A stretch of 64,000 bases of DNA from Bedellia somnulentella (lineage: Eukaryota; Arthropoda; Insecta; Lepidoptera; Bedelliidae): contig OY755181.1 of the NCBI GenBank assembly GCA_963576735.1, positions 17,869,261-17,933,260 on the forward strand, read 5' to 3'. The position numbers and the translations under genes are program-made. This document shows positions 12,601 through 27,600 of the stretch, one piece after another (the stretch's first letter is position 1; each line of letters opens with the position of its first letter). The notes below the pieces were generated by a model. The model saw only the letters and a list, made by a program, of their open reading frames with translations, was not told the DNA's origin and did no database searches.

Positions 12601-15600
12601 ATAGATTGCTAGGAAATTTCGAAATACGCGATCCTAGCAAAGCTGTCGAACTTTGTCTAAGTACTTTCATTTTCGGATGCCTGCTTTATCCCAACCATAC
12701 TGAATCCTAGAAATTTAATTAAATATGTAACATTATACATACATACATATACTCACGCCATTATTTTCCATTGGGGAGGCAGAGACTATTAATTGCCACT
12801 TAGGACGATCCTGGCAAACCTCCCTAGCTTCGTCTACATCTATCAATCTCTTCATACATTACTCAGACAGTTTTGGAAGTTGAGTGGAGAAAAGATAGTA
12901 AAATAAAATAACGTCGAACATGGGCCTCCAGCCACATCGCTCAACAATCACTTGATATGTCCCAAAATTCCTTAGACGTCTTCTACAACATCCGCAAGAA
13001 CATACGTACATACTCACGGCTATAAATCCCTAGAGGGGTAAGGGGTAGCCAGAGCTAAGGAATTAGAAATTCCTCAGCCACTTTTGGAAAGTAAGTGGGC
13101 AAAAGATGGTAAAATAAAGGTTTTTGGATCACCAACCATCCATTGTCTCCATCCGCATCGCCCGAAAATCCCTTAAAAGCCCCAATAGCGTTAGTCGCCT
13201 CTTACGTACACCCACCGGAAGAATTGGGGTAGTGCTATTCTAAGCCGACACTACACAGCAAACATTATATCCGCAAGAAGATATGGGTTATTGCTATTCT
13301 AAGCCGACACTACACTACTATATACATAAATATAATATACTCCTCATAGACACCAGACCAACAAAGCTGCTATAATAGGAGTTGACAATGTAATGGCGCA
13401 TGATGCAACATTAATGTGAAAAGACTGTTTTCAAAATGCTAATTACAATCAAGCTAAACATTATCTTGTTAGCTTGTCATCGCATCTACGATACTTTCTT
13501 TATCATTTCTAATACACATTAGTTGGGAACGGCAAAAAATAAATATGCTACTAAATTAAACTTCGATAATAACATGTTTATCATATGAGTACGACAGTTT
13601 GTCTGATCAGGGTAGGCAAATTTACAGCTAACTTTAAAATAAAGAAGAATTCAATAAAGTTCCTTACACTGAATACCTAAAAAATGATGGACCCAATCTA
13701 TTTTCAAAGATTTACTATCGTGTTATCTATTCAATCATATTCATGTTAAAGGTAAGCTAAAAATGTTATCACGGCTGTTCTTTGTCTTGGTTGGTTGAAA
13801 TGAAATGAAATGATATAATTTGAGTTAGGTTTATCTTTATTAGGAAACGGGGAATCAAGAAAATAAAAATTCTCTTGTACAGACTACTCAAGTACTTAAA
13901 TGGATGGTTGGTCCTGGCACAGACTCCGGTCTATTTGGACTGCCTCGGTAACACCTAACTAACAAAAGATAACTGTTTTACTTGGTATGGTAAAATATAA
14001 AAAAAAATAAAAAACATATATTTAATATTTTGTAAAATATTTTATAGTGCAGTGTCGGTTTCAAAGAGCACTAACTCATTTCATACCGTGTCGTGGCAGC
14101 AAATCCATCAAAACCAATTTTTTCCATCTTTTCCCTACTAAACTTCCAAAAGTGGCTGAGGAATTTGTAATGACTTCCCTATTTGGAATTGATAGCCCTG
14201 TTAACTTGTGTGTATGTGCTCGTTTGTATGTTGTTGACAATTACATTACAACCACCCATTCACACTTTATGTAAAATTCTACGAAATAGAAATGATAAAA
14301 AGTAATGACGGTCCATTATATCTACAACGTCAAATTAGCAAAGGTGATAAATTGGGATGTCTTAACTTACATGTTACCAAAGGCCTGTATATATTATATG
14401 TTATGGCTTTAATAAAGAATTGCAATATTAAAATATCGCGTAGACCATATCGTTAACTACTTAAACGTAGCGGGGATCGAACCTGCGACCCCCACGACCA
14501 GTTTGCACCAAATACGGTTGTATTACATACCAACAAATTGCGAATGAAAAGGGCTAAGAGTTATTAATTATAGGACCTAATACTTTTCAACTTTTACGTA
14601 CTTAAAGTAGTAAACTTTTTAACTTACTTGAAACTAACTTAAAAGGGCTAATAGCGCGATGTACCAATTTTTAATAGCTTATTAAAACCCATCAAAATTC
14701 CCAGAGTACCGAAACTCACTTAATTTAATCTCATATCTTCAATCTTTACTTATTCAGGGAAATGTATCCATTTAAAATGTCAGTGTTTCTATTGCTAGAC
14801 ATTATCTTTAGTTAGCTTAAAAGTGCTATATAATTGTCAAAGCAATCTACTTATAGTCTCAACATTTTAACCTACCACCTTAGTTAATTGTCAATATTGC
14901 AAAAGATTTCGATTCCTATCATTCTTGTGTATTTGTAAAAAAAGTGTTACAAACCATAGTTGTATGTACACTTTGATTTCGTACACTTTTTTATCGTACT
15001 TTAATACTTACATATACTCACGGCTATGAATCCGTTAATATAGCCTAGAAGGGTTATCCAGAGCTCCAGAATAAGGAATCCCTTAGTCGAGTGAGGGAAA
15101 AAAAATAAAATAAAGGTCCTTATGGGTCCCCAATTATTTCACCCAACACCCACCGGAAGAAATTGGATAGTGATATTCTAAGGCGACATTACAAGCTACA
15201 TAATGCAATGCTAGATCTAGCGCCCATCTCGTTAAGTAGGTAGCATAAAGCCCTTAGCAGTGAAAGTGTCCACGATTCGGATTACACCGGAGGCTCAGGT
15301 TCAATGTCCGCACAAGAATTGTATTGCATTTTAACTTATGTTACATATTATGTATCTACGAGGTTTCTATAAATGGAGTAAAGACTATGAAGAAAATTTA
15401 ATTAATAAAATTAAGACATTAAAGAAGACTGAAAGCGATTATAATAGTAACCTATTGTATAGACCGTACATCCATACTCACGGCTAAAAAGAACAAAACA
15501 CTTACTTGAACAGCACAACTACTGCTCCGAAATGATAAATTATTTCAGTTTTATGCTTACATATTTATTCTTACGCCCTTTATTCTCATTGGTGTAGGCA

Positions 15601-18600
15601 GAGATTATCAATTGTCACTTTATACGAACCTGGCATACTTATCTAGATTCATGTTCATTTGCAATATTTTCATACGTGCCCTTTTACTCTGCACACCAGG
15701 TGACAATGTCACGTGATAATCAGAAGCTTCGAGTTCATTCGAAGTACTTAGCATCTGTATGCTTAAATGGCTTAACAACAAGACCACCTTGGTTTGAAAG
15801 TGCTAGTATTCAAATGCAGGAGGCGTTGATCAAAACTATAAAAGGAAATTCACTTTACTGGAATGAAAAACACATTAGAAGTCCGTAATCTTAAATTAAC
15901 TATTTAAATATATGCATACATACATACATATACTCACGGCTATAAATCCCTAAAAGGGGTAGCCAGAGTTGAGAAATTAGAAATTCCTTAGCCACTTTTG
16001 GAAGTTGAGTGGGGAAAAGATGGTAGAATAAAGGTTGTTGGTGATGGGTCTCCAACTGCATCGCCCAAAAATCCCTTAAGAGCCCCAAGTCCGTTAGTCG
16101 CCTCTTACGTACACCCACCGGAAGAAATGGGGTAGTGCTATTCTAAGCCGACACTCTACAGCTATTTAAATATACTCAAGTATTAACTTACATACAACAA
16201 ATCATAGATAACTATTTCCGTAAAATCAACAAACTCGTTAACTTAAGTATTACGACAATAAATGTAAAACATTATTACGATGAAGTAACAAGCACGATCT
16301 AATATGATTGTCAATATCAAGCTTACTTATTACCACCTGGTAATTTCACCGCAAGTGCTATACTTACGAGTTAATGATAGTTATAAAAGAAAATATCATC
16401 TATTGTAATACGGATTTTCACATGTTCTGCGCAAACGCATCTATCACAATCGCTGGTACGAGAGCGAAAAAAGTAATATTGTTAGTATTGTCTATGGTAT
16501 TGATCTTTCCGGATTCGTTTAGGGGTCTGTGGAGATGTTAAGTAAGAAATAAAATGTATTATTGTAATGAAATATATATTTGTCTTAGATTGTCAGAAAT
16601 TTTCTATGTTACTTACTACTTTATTCATCTCTTTCTCATACGAGTCCTTTTAAATTTTATACCAAGGCCTGTTACCTATTTAAGTTTTTAAGCAAAGTAA
16701 GTATACTTATCATTCTTCTTAATAATGAAATGGTTTTCATTTTTTTCTAATGATCACAGCTTTATTTCAAAACAACGAATGTACAGCTTATTTTTTATAT
16801 TTTGAAGTACAATACAAGACAATAAAATTATTTCATTACGAACTGTTATTTTTTAAATATAATTTTTCCTTGATTAATTTGCAGCAGTAATATTCAATCA
16901 GAAAGATTTTCATCTTCCTTTTTAATTTAAACTTACCAACCTAAAAAAAATCATCTATAATAATTATTAAACTATGAGAACCAACATAATATAAACCCAT
17001 TCGCGCTTGACGCTTTTACTCACTCATTGATAGAAATGCTAGGAATCCGAGTGATCGACTGAATCGTTTCCGTCATTCAATTCGGTTTCATTATACATAT
17101 TTAGATAGGCATTGTGCGAGTCTAGTTTTCACTTATTTCCAACGAGATATTAACAAAAACACTGTAATACTGTCTTGTTTTCGCCGCTGTCACATTTGTA
17201 TAGCTGTCTACACTGTTATGGAAATTAATCTCGGTTTTAATTTATCGACTCAAAGATTGTGATTACTTTCTCACTATGCATGGATTCAAATGCATTACAT
17301 TTTTGAAATAATAATAATAATTTAATAATTTGCCGTGTAGTGCCGGCTTAGAATGTCGCTACCCCTTTCTACCCACGGGTGTCGTAAGAGGCGACTGAGG
17401 GTATTGGGGCTTTTTATTAGATTTTTGGGCGATGCGGTTGGAGACCCATCACCAAAAACCTTTATTCTTACCATCTTTTCCCCACTCAACTTCCAAAAGT
17501 GGCTGAGAAATTTATAATTCCTTAGCTCTGGTTACCCCTTCTAGGGAAATATAGCCGTGAGTATATGTATGTATGTTAATTATTAACTTTAATAGACGTG
17601 TTAGACTGTCGAAGAATGACTTAGTCACCATTTTGAAATGAATTGCGCTTTATGGCTTGAATAAGGCGTTAATGGTTTTCAGCCACTTGCGTAACTTTTC
17701 CGGAAAAGTTCTGTACGTTCTTCAAACCAAGTGATTGAACGAAACATAAAGAGAAAAATATTTTTTTAAATAGAAGGTGTACATTGTATGTCATACACCT
17801 AATTGTCTTTTAATTAAAACCACCACCACACTATCAAAATATAATCACCTTATATTCTTAGCCACCATGGCTAACGATTAGAGCTGTTTTTTTTAGGTTG
17901 TATATCATACATACATACATACATATACTCACGGCTATAAATCCCAGGAAGGGGTAGCCAGAGCTAAAGAATTAGAAATTCCTCAGCCACTTTTGGAAAT
18001 TTGAGTGGGGAAAAGATAGTAAAAATAAAGGTTGTTGGTGATGGGTCTCCAACCGCATCGCCCAAAAATCCCTTAACTTTGTATAACACTAAACAGTTAA
18101 TAAATATTTTTCAATAATTTTTTTGATCAAAACCGTGACCAAGTTTATTGAAGATGTATACAAAATGACAATACCACCGAGTTGACTGATGCTATTATTG
18201 ATGACTAGTTGCGCACCGCGGGGTTTCCTGCGTAGAATACTGATCATCGATTGTGTGATAACCTTTTCATCAATGGATAATAAATACTTAGTGCTCTTCG
18301 TTTTTTCTCTGGTACCTCTTTGGTGATATCTATTTTATTTTTGTGTATTTGTAAATAGCCCTTTTCAATATGAGCCGATTCTAAATTCATTTTAGAGAAT
18401 TTGGTGTTAATTCAAAGTTAATGGATAAGATTGAACTCGTTCAGGAAATAACATCAAATGAGGAGATATGGTTGTTTTACGTAATCGAGAAATAATATTT
18501 CTGTACTAAACTAGAACCAACATTTAAATCACTTGTGGCTTAAATCCATTTCTTTTGACTGTTCAATTAAACTGTATCTTACCAGTGGATTGAACTAAAT

Positions 18601-21600
18601 AAAGGGGCTCCACTTTTAATTACCTGATTATTTAGCCGATGTTTTTTTTTGCAAATTCATCGAACACACAGAGAAATCGCTGTTAAATGCTGATGATGGT
18701 CAGGTTTAGTTAAGCACGTAGTCGTCTTTGTGTTAGGGCCTGGTGAAGAATGGAGGAGAAAGACTTATTTATGCATGACTGAACTGGGAGGTGCGTGATC
18801 CAATTGGCAAATTCGTAAAGTATGATCAATGTTTTTAGCACAACCTTGGTGTAACAGTGTAAAAAGTACTGCCTGTAGAAGAGAGGCATGAGTTCATATC
18901 ACATATAATAAATAAATAATAAGTAGAGCTTGTATTATAGGATACTAACTCAACGATATATGTATTTAATAATTATATAAAAACATCCAAAACTAAGAAA
19001 CCATCATTTATGTTCATCACATAAATGTTGCTCTCTGCGGGGATCGAACTCGCAACCTCCGGACCGAGTAGCTAGTAACCTATCCACTCGGCCACGGGCG
19101 TCGTCCACCCAGCATATGGGGCGTACATCATGATGACTTACGAATGTTTGTACACGGTTGCTTTCTTGGTGAAAATACTGAAACCACACTCTTTTCACCG
19201 CTCGGAATGATTTTACCCTTCTTCTAAAGCAATACCACAATCCGTATGAGTACATTGTATATTTAGGACTTCCGTACTCCAAAACTTAAGGGACTGGTTT
19301 GAGACAAGGAGTTTCTATGATTAATATGATTATTCCATCGAAATAGTATCCCATAGTAGAAGACGACCATGGAAGACACATTTAGGTCAATTACTAATAA
19401 ATAAAGAATAAATAAAGGAAAGAAAAATTTTGACACAGGCGGGGATCGAACCCGCGACCTCGGGTAAACGCCCCGACGCTCTTGGGTTGGGACCCGAGGT
19501 CGCGGGTTCGATCCCCGCCTGTGTCAAAATTTTTCTTTCCTTTATTTATTCTTTATTTTTTAGTAATAATCCCCACATGAGGTTTTCATGAACAAAAAGA
19601 TTTAAATTACATTTAGGTCAAATAGAGAATAAGCACTAAAAGGTTTGTATTAAAAAGGTTTGTACGAAAAGATTGATGCATGTAAATGAACCCCGAAACT
19701 TTGGCTAAGATCATACAAAGTGACGCTTAATTGTCTCTGCCTACTTTATGGGGAATATTGGCGTGAGCATAGTATGATACCACAAGTCTTCATGTATCAA
19801 TTTTTAAGTTTAATTGATCTGTTTACTATGTCCCTCATATATATCTTTTCATTCTTTATTGTATAAGATAATACTTCCACATGTATAAACGAAGCGAGCA
19901 TTTAATATTTGTTCCACACTATCACTTTAGGTAGTTGGTAGCTAGAATTTGTGTTTTTTATTTTAGATAATTATAGGACACGGCTGCATATAATTAATAA
20001 GTCGTCAGTTAGCGATTAGCAATCATTTTTAGTTACGTAACATTCATATATGCTATTAGAGTATTTTAATATTGCTTCCTTTCTATTTACATGATTAACA
20101 TCAGTTGATAGGAAACCAGGCAGCGACTACAAAATAATATGGTATTATAAATTACGTAACGTAACGGAACTGAAGTTTTCCGTTTCGTGACAAAACTACG
20201 GAACAGCTTATCAGCAATTAGTAACTGATACTTATTAGCTCTGTCGACTTTGATAAGCTTGTGGATATAGGTGATGTAGAAGATGATATAAATAAATGAT
20301 ATAGACTTTAAGTATGTGTGTTTATGTGTTGTTATTTTTATGTTTAAACGCTAAGGCTGTCGATTATTGATGGAGTAGGAAGGGTTCAGTATACTTTTTA
20401 TAAACATCAACATAAACGTTCACGCCGAATATCCCCGAAGGGGTTGGCAGAGGTACTAATACTTCTGAACATCACGTGACTTTGTCACCTGGTGTTCAGA
20501 GTACCCACGTTTTGCATGGACAGTGTACTCACGTGATAAGGGACAGGCCTATCGCCGTCCATACTTTTTATGTTACGTAAAATAATGCTTTTGGTAAAGT
20601 TAAAGTTTCAAAGCAAAGATTTCAAATGAACGGAGTTTAATCAGGGCTAAAGATATGGTGACCGATTCATATAATAGTACTGAAACAAAAAAAGATTTCC
20701 AACATGAAAAAAAAAATTGAGCGCTATTAGTGTTTTTTCTGTTTAATCCAGAATCCTACAATAGTTTGTTGTTTAAAACGACTTTTCTACAACAACCTAA
20801 TATAACCCGGATGTTCTGCTATCTAAGCTGAGTTCTGACCACTGCCACGATATCTTGAAGCACACAAAAGGCTAAATAATCACCTCAGCTACTGATGACT
20901 TAATTTCCAACCACGTAACGTCCAGTAAAAGTCATAGGTCCCCATTATACTGAGGCGGTGTCGTAACGGCTTTCATTGTTAACAAAAACTGTGAAGTGAG
21001 AAATGGTGGTCCGATCTTCGTTAGCTGATTGTTGGGTTGACTTCTATGCGGATGTATATATGTAATAAGTTAAATAGATTTCACACCATAAGTAGCCCGA
21101 GGAGACGTAGAAGTAATAATTATTCTGAATATAACTTTATACTGACATACGATCTATTAAATGAATTCAATCAAACGTTTAATCTCTTTTCAAATCATTT
21201 CTTCCGGTGGGTGTACGTAAGAGGCGACTAACGGACTTGGGCTTTTTAAGGGATTTTTAGGCGATGCGGTTGGAGACCCATCACCTTTGTACTACCATCT
21301 TTTCCCCACTCAACTTCCAAAAGTGGCTGAGGCATTTGTTATTTCTCAGCTCTGGCTACCCTTTAAGGGATTTATAGCCGTGAGTATATGTATGTATGTT
21401 TATTCTCAAATCTTAAACTTTAATAGTAAAGTTGTAGTATCGGCTTAGGTTAGCACTAATTAATTTATTATCGTAAGTGTCGATGAGAACCCTAAGGATA
21501 TTGGGGTAATTTAAGTGATTCTTTGGATGTAGCAGTACAGCGATCACCGACCATTCTTTATATTAAAATCTTTTATTATAAAGTATTTATAAAGTATTTC

Positions 21601-24600
21601 TAATTTTGAAGTTATCGCAACCCCTTTTTGGGATTTAAAGCCGTGAGAGTTTGCATGTATTTATGAATACCAGATTAAACTGTTGGTACAAGTCATACAC
21701 AGGGGATCTTAAATAGCAGATGAGCCTTTTCATTCAAACTTCAACACCAGCTATAATGTCTTATGTAGCCACCAAACCGATAATTAGGCGCCTAAAAACA
21801 GTAATCTGCGGTTTTCTATTACGAAATTCAACTCTTGCACAACCGGTGATCTATCATTCAGCACTAATTTCATACGTGGATTATACAATTCAAATTTCTT
21901 AGTGCTTATTAGTGCTGCAATTATGTTTAACTGCCTTTATGTAAGCGATAAAAACTTTCAACTTTAACCTGGTCTTTGTGAGATTATTTAAAAGTTTTCT
22001 TTTTACGGGCTTGCATACTAATATGCCAAATTAGCGATTATGATCAAAATGCAGTTACAGTGTTACTCTATTGTGATTATTGTGATAATGTGAAATTATT
22101 TATTTATTTTATTTAAAATTCAATAAACAAGTAACTAAGACTCAACATTATTAAACACATTATTTCTCTGAAATATTATTATGTACTAATGTCGGTTTAA
22201 AAAGTATTGCTCTAGTTTTTAGTCTCATAGTTTTTTTTTAATATTAGACACGTTAACACGGACACAATTACTCGGATCGGACACAAATTATTACTGACGG
22301 TCTTTTATCAACTGGGTACTGCAAATGAACAGTATATTCCCTCTTAACTTTATTTATGGAGTTTTTTATTTACTTTATGTCGCCTCCAACAACATTTACG
22401 GGACCCACCCTTTTCTACTACAACATATCAAACTAAAGTTATTTCTACAATCAAAAGGGTTTTCTTGATCAATCCTAAATATTAGCATGTAAAATATGTG
22501 ACAGTAAAACCTATATTCTCACATAGAACATGCATTTGATGCGTAGCAAACAGAACCTCAATTCACAAATCAAAATTCCAACCATAAAAGCAAATAGAAC
22601 GAACTAGCCCACAAAATTTCAAGGACAAACAAATCATTACAATGAGCGTTGCCAGTGAAATTATTGACGTGACGTGACGGCTGGTGAAAGCTGATGATCT
22701 GATGACCTTCGATACGATGCGAGCTGAATTCATCATCGGTCGACACAAATGATGAAGTTAGAATCGTAATTCGGACATTTTCTCATGACTTCTTGACGGA
22801 GATGTCAAATGTCCGAATCATATTTTTTCATCTCAAAGCTTCATCGCAATATGGTGTGTTATAAAGTGTTTTTACTTTAAGAAATATCATTTTTAAATTT
22901 GCCCTGGACACACCCTTGCATGTGTCCACAAATTTTTGAAAACTTAACAAAATTAACTGTATGACGATAATTCAATAAAATTAACAATACGAACTTAAAT
23001 TTGATTGTTAATGTAAATGGATCCCTAAATGTATTGCTAAGCGCAAAACTCGTAAACTAGACCGATTCGATTGATTCTTTTTGTAAAGCGGTACTTAAAA
23101 TTTTGAGAAAATTCTGTAGAAAATTGTGGAAAAGTTGTGAATTTATAATATTAAAATCATTTTTCTCATCCCATTCAGAGACAATTTTCGAGTCAGCTAG
23201 TATCAAAATATTTTTCTAGTAAACTTGAGTTATGGTAAAAATGTTTTAAGCATGTAACCCTTTATATCTATAGTCATAATTAATACCAATATTAACATCT
23301 CAGATTCATCAGCCCTTTACTTAAAATCCAAATCACACTACAAGATAAATCTTTCTCTAACATTGAGCTATCAACCGTAACGCATTAGTTTAGAGAACAA
23401 GCTCAAGCAGTCAATCAAAGATAAAAAATATCTTTTTTATATACAATCGTTTACAATCGTAACCTGCCAATGAAGCCACCATTACTGTCAAAACCGTCAA
23501 CAAATACATTAAATACCATCCATTAGAAATCAAACAGACTACAGCACCCAACAATGGATAATCAGACATTGAATGTTATTGTATTTCTTTATTAGGTGCC
23601 TGTTGATTTCTGACAGGTTAACATGTTCCTTTTCAATAATAGATGTTAACAATTTTGATATAAAGTTTTTGCCAAGCCTTCTTTTTGCAAGTTTCTCTAA
23701 AATACTTGAATTCGGTATGCAAAGTTTTTTTTTGGTATTTATTAAATATTTTTATTCGATAGGAAACTCGAAAATAAAAGACTAATTTGAATATTTTCCA
23801 TTTAAAATGAGTAATTGTAAAGTTATGATTTTTTAAAGATTGTTCAACTTTTGTACTTTGTGACGTCATCGATTGATAAAATCACGTAGCGACATGCAAA
23901 TGAAGCGAAATGTTTTATAAAAATATTGCTGATTGCAAAACATAATACGAATTTGTGATGTCAAATGAAATTATTACGATATTATACTAAACAAACCTAT
24001 GATTTTCGATACTTTATTAATAAACTGCAAAACCGTATGTCTTTGAAACAACATTGAAGGTCAAACACTGTTACAGTTTTTTGATAAAATAACAGTCATC
24101 TTAGCTTCAATTGATATAATTTCAAGAAAATATTGTTTATAACCATAATATCTCGAAATGGTTTTGTAATCAGCATCACTTTAGTAAAACTTTGCATACC
24201 GAATTGAACTAATTATTATTTGCCGTAGTAAAAAACATATGCCGTGCTTCGGAGGGCACGTCAAGCCGTCGGTCCCGTCTACTATTACGGTAGTATTCGT
24301 TAGTCTGTCAACCCGCAATTGGCCAGCGTGGTGGGCAAAGGCCAAATCATTCTATATAGGGTAGGATAGGATCGAGCCCCTTAATGGGGACGTATAAGGA
24401 CTGTGAGGAAGGAAAAAAAAAAGGTTTTAATTATAGGTTTTGCTTTCAAATATGAGTGCAAAAAGGTTGATTATGTGCAAATCAAAGAATAAGGATAAAA
24501 GTAGTTTTTTTTTCCATTTAGCTATAAAGCAATTTATATATGTTATGAGGGTGAGGATCATATAACATAATAATTAAACTTTTGTCGGGAAAGTTCTTGC

Positions 24601-27600
24601 CTTTTGCTATGCCGCTATTTTTTAATGTGGTTAATTAGGTTTCCATTACACGTAATCTGACTTACGTAAAAGTATTTAAAATATTTGTAACTTTAATAAA
24701 GCAGTTAAGTCAATGTTATTTTCAAGTAATGTCAATGTTGAAAATTGAATAAGAGTAAATTATACGCGGCTTTTGACTAAAATTGCATTTTTGTAATTAT
24801 ACACTGTTTAAGCAAAACGTGGGTACCTATTTTGGACACTAGGTGGCGCGGTCACGTTGTTCATAAGTATTGGTAACTCTGCCAACCTCTTTGGGATAAA
24901 CGGCGTGAACTATTATGTTTATGTTCCTCAGGGCATGACTTCGTTTTATTTTCTTTATGAAAGGGTTTTCTCCCATTATGTAAGTTTCATATTCACTCCA
25001 ATGAAGTTTACTTCACTCACATACATTAAAAAGAGGGTGTAATGCGCTATTGTTTGTGAAAATGACTGAAACGGTGACAACATAATTACATACGCCATTA
25101 GTTCCCATTGGGTAGGCAGAGACTACCGATTGCAACCTTGCACTTGCAAACATCTCGAGCTTCATTTACATCCATCAATCTTATCTTATCATACAAATTA
25201 AATCAATGAGATTTAATGGAGTGTTGAAGCATATTTTCAATTATTTATGATATTAATATTAAATTGATTAAACTTCCTTGCCTTTTTGAACCCATTTTAA
25301 ACCATGTGTTCAAATTCTATTACACATCCCAAAGGTTGTCTGTAAGAGATCGTTCTTAGTGACCATTTTACTTCTGTGTAAAACTACTCCTCCAATTATC
25401 CTCTTTTAACATTACCTTCCACATTAAATGCACGGATCTACATAGATCTATGTGTTTGGGAATCATAGGTTACATTTATATTATCTACTATTATAGTATC
25501 TAGTACTATTTACTATTTATAGTATCTTTCAATAATAATTATACATAACAAAAACAATATCAAAATATTTGTTCCACTTCTTCGTTAGTAACAATTTAGG
25601 CAACTCATTCGGCCATCGTAACATAATTTTCTATAAAGAAGGTTGCATAACTTAACGGAAGTATATTGAAGAATTTGCCTATTACCACAACAACAATATC
25701 TAAGGCGTATGACATAACTTTCCTCGTGTAGCATTACGCAAACTTTGATTATAGCCTGAATGCAACAATCTATGGTCTGGAGAGTGAAAGTATTATCATT
25801 AGAGCCTGCAGAGGGTCTGATGGGGTCACTGACTGCCAGTCGTTATAGGAGGAAATGCCATGGTGTACCTCAAGGGTATTCTTTGACCCGTGCTGTTTCA
25901 GAAGTTGTATGTCAATGAGTATTATTGTTTGTCTTATGGAATTTATTACCTTTACATGCATTGAAGAAGGAAATTTACATACTAAAGCTCGTTTTTTTGT
26001 TAGGTAAGTAGCGACTATCTAACGATACTTTGCACGATTCTGACAAACTTTTATTGTCTTTGTAAAAAAAGTTATCAGTCTTCAAACTAAAAATAAACTA
26101 ATATCAAAAATAATTTAAAAATAAATGTATTAAATAATTAATAAAATGATGACACTACTATGCTCATATAGTTATATCATCATATAGTTAGTTATATATC
26201 ATATAACGAAATATGGAGCATATTTATCATCTAGATAAATATTACTCGATGATTACCTAGCTGTTAGCTCAAATTTATGAGGCGTAAATTACTTTTAGAT
26301 GGTTAACTTAATTTGTTTAACTGGTCATGAGAAGATTTTCATTTCATGGCGGTACTACAAATGTTTGTATTTATTTAGCTTATTGGTTAGTTTTACGCCA
26401 GCAAAAATATGACTATATGATTTGGTTAATCATATTAATGTAATACTATTTTAATACAATATTCTTGGCCGCCTATGCTCAACGCCTATGGTCAATGAAT
26501 AACAAGAATACATGAACATTTTAGTATACGAGTATCTTATCTTGTTTTAGAGTCATATTATAGCTGAAGCCGGCACTACACGGCACTGTAGTGCCGTGTA
26601 GTGCCGGCTTAGAATGTCGCTACCCCTTTCTACCCACGGGTGTCGTAAGAGGCGACTAAGGGTTTTGGGGCTTTTTATTGGATTTTTGGGCGATGCGGTT
26701 GGAGACCCATCACCAAAAACCTTTATTTTTACCATCTTTTCCCCACTCAACTTCCAAAAGTGGCTGAGGAATTTATAATTCCTTAGCTCTGGCTACCCCT
26801 TCTTGGGAAATATAGCCGTGAGTATATGTATGTATGTATGTATTATAGCTGAAATTAGCATGAATATAATTAAATGAATGGTAGAGCTACTATTATAACT
26901 TACGGTAGTTACAAACAGTACGACAACATTATCAATGACGATGCAATAACTATTAATAGAGTCATCCGTCTCGTCGACCATAATAAACATAACTAATCGA
27001 AAGTGAACAGGAATCTGTGATAAATCTACATTTCGTAATAGCTGTTGTTACAAATGATGCAATGTTTGCTTAGAACGAACCAACTGACTGTGAAGTGTTG
27101 AATTATTCAAAGTGCGGAACTTGAGTGAAATTGGACATCATGAAAGTTGTAGCTTTGTTTTTTATTGACAATGCTATGGTGATGTCGAGTGTTTTAAGCA
27201 ACATTTTGTTGGGTCACGATGCGAGAGGTATTTGGTTGGTGTTCTAGTTGGGTTATGCTTGGGGAATCATTGAATTATATGATTTGATACTATAACTTTT
27301 GAAAAACTAAATTAAGCTTAACTTGGGCAGTGATTAAATCAATACTATTTACATTGAATAAGTATACTGAACCCCATTCGATATCAGGTTACCTTTATTA
27401 AATTCTTAATGTAAACGGAATAAGGACATTGCTCGCAGCAAAATAACTCAAATGAAAGGGAAATCAGATATTATGGAAACCGATGCAATTGCAATGCTAT
27501 ATGTGGTATTGGTATTATTTGGTATTGTTATTTAGATAAAACGTTGCGAATATATATATTTCTTATTGTATGTTGGTATTCTTATGAGCGCAAATTAAGT

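Noticed and set aside
15900..16118. A small protein gene with relatives at 2648, 11240, 26553, 59354 and 62529
   Set aside because: All these open frames are chance translations of family A repeats, in both orientations.
19440..19530. A tRNA gene
   Set aside because: The B-box region occurs twice in inverted arms and no full cloverleaf with an anticodon stem is present. It belongs to a SINE-type fold-back insertion.
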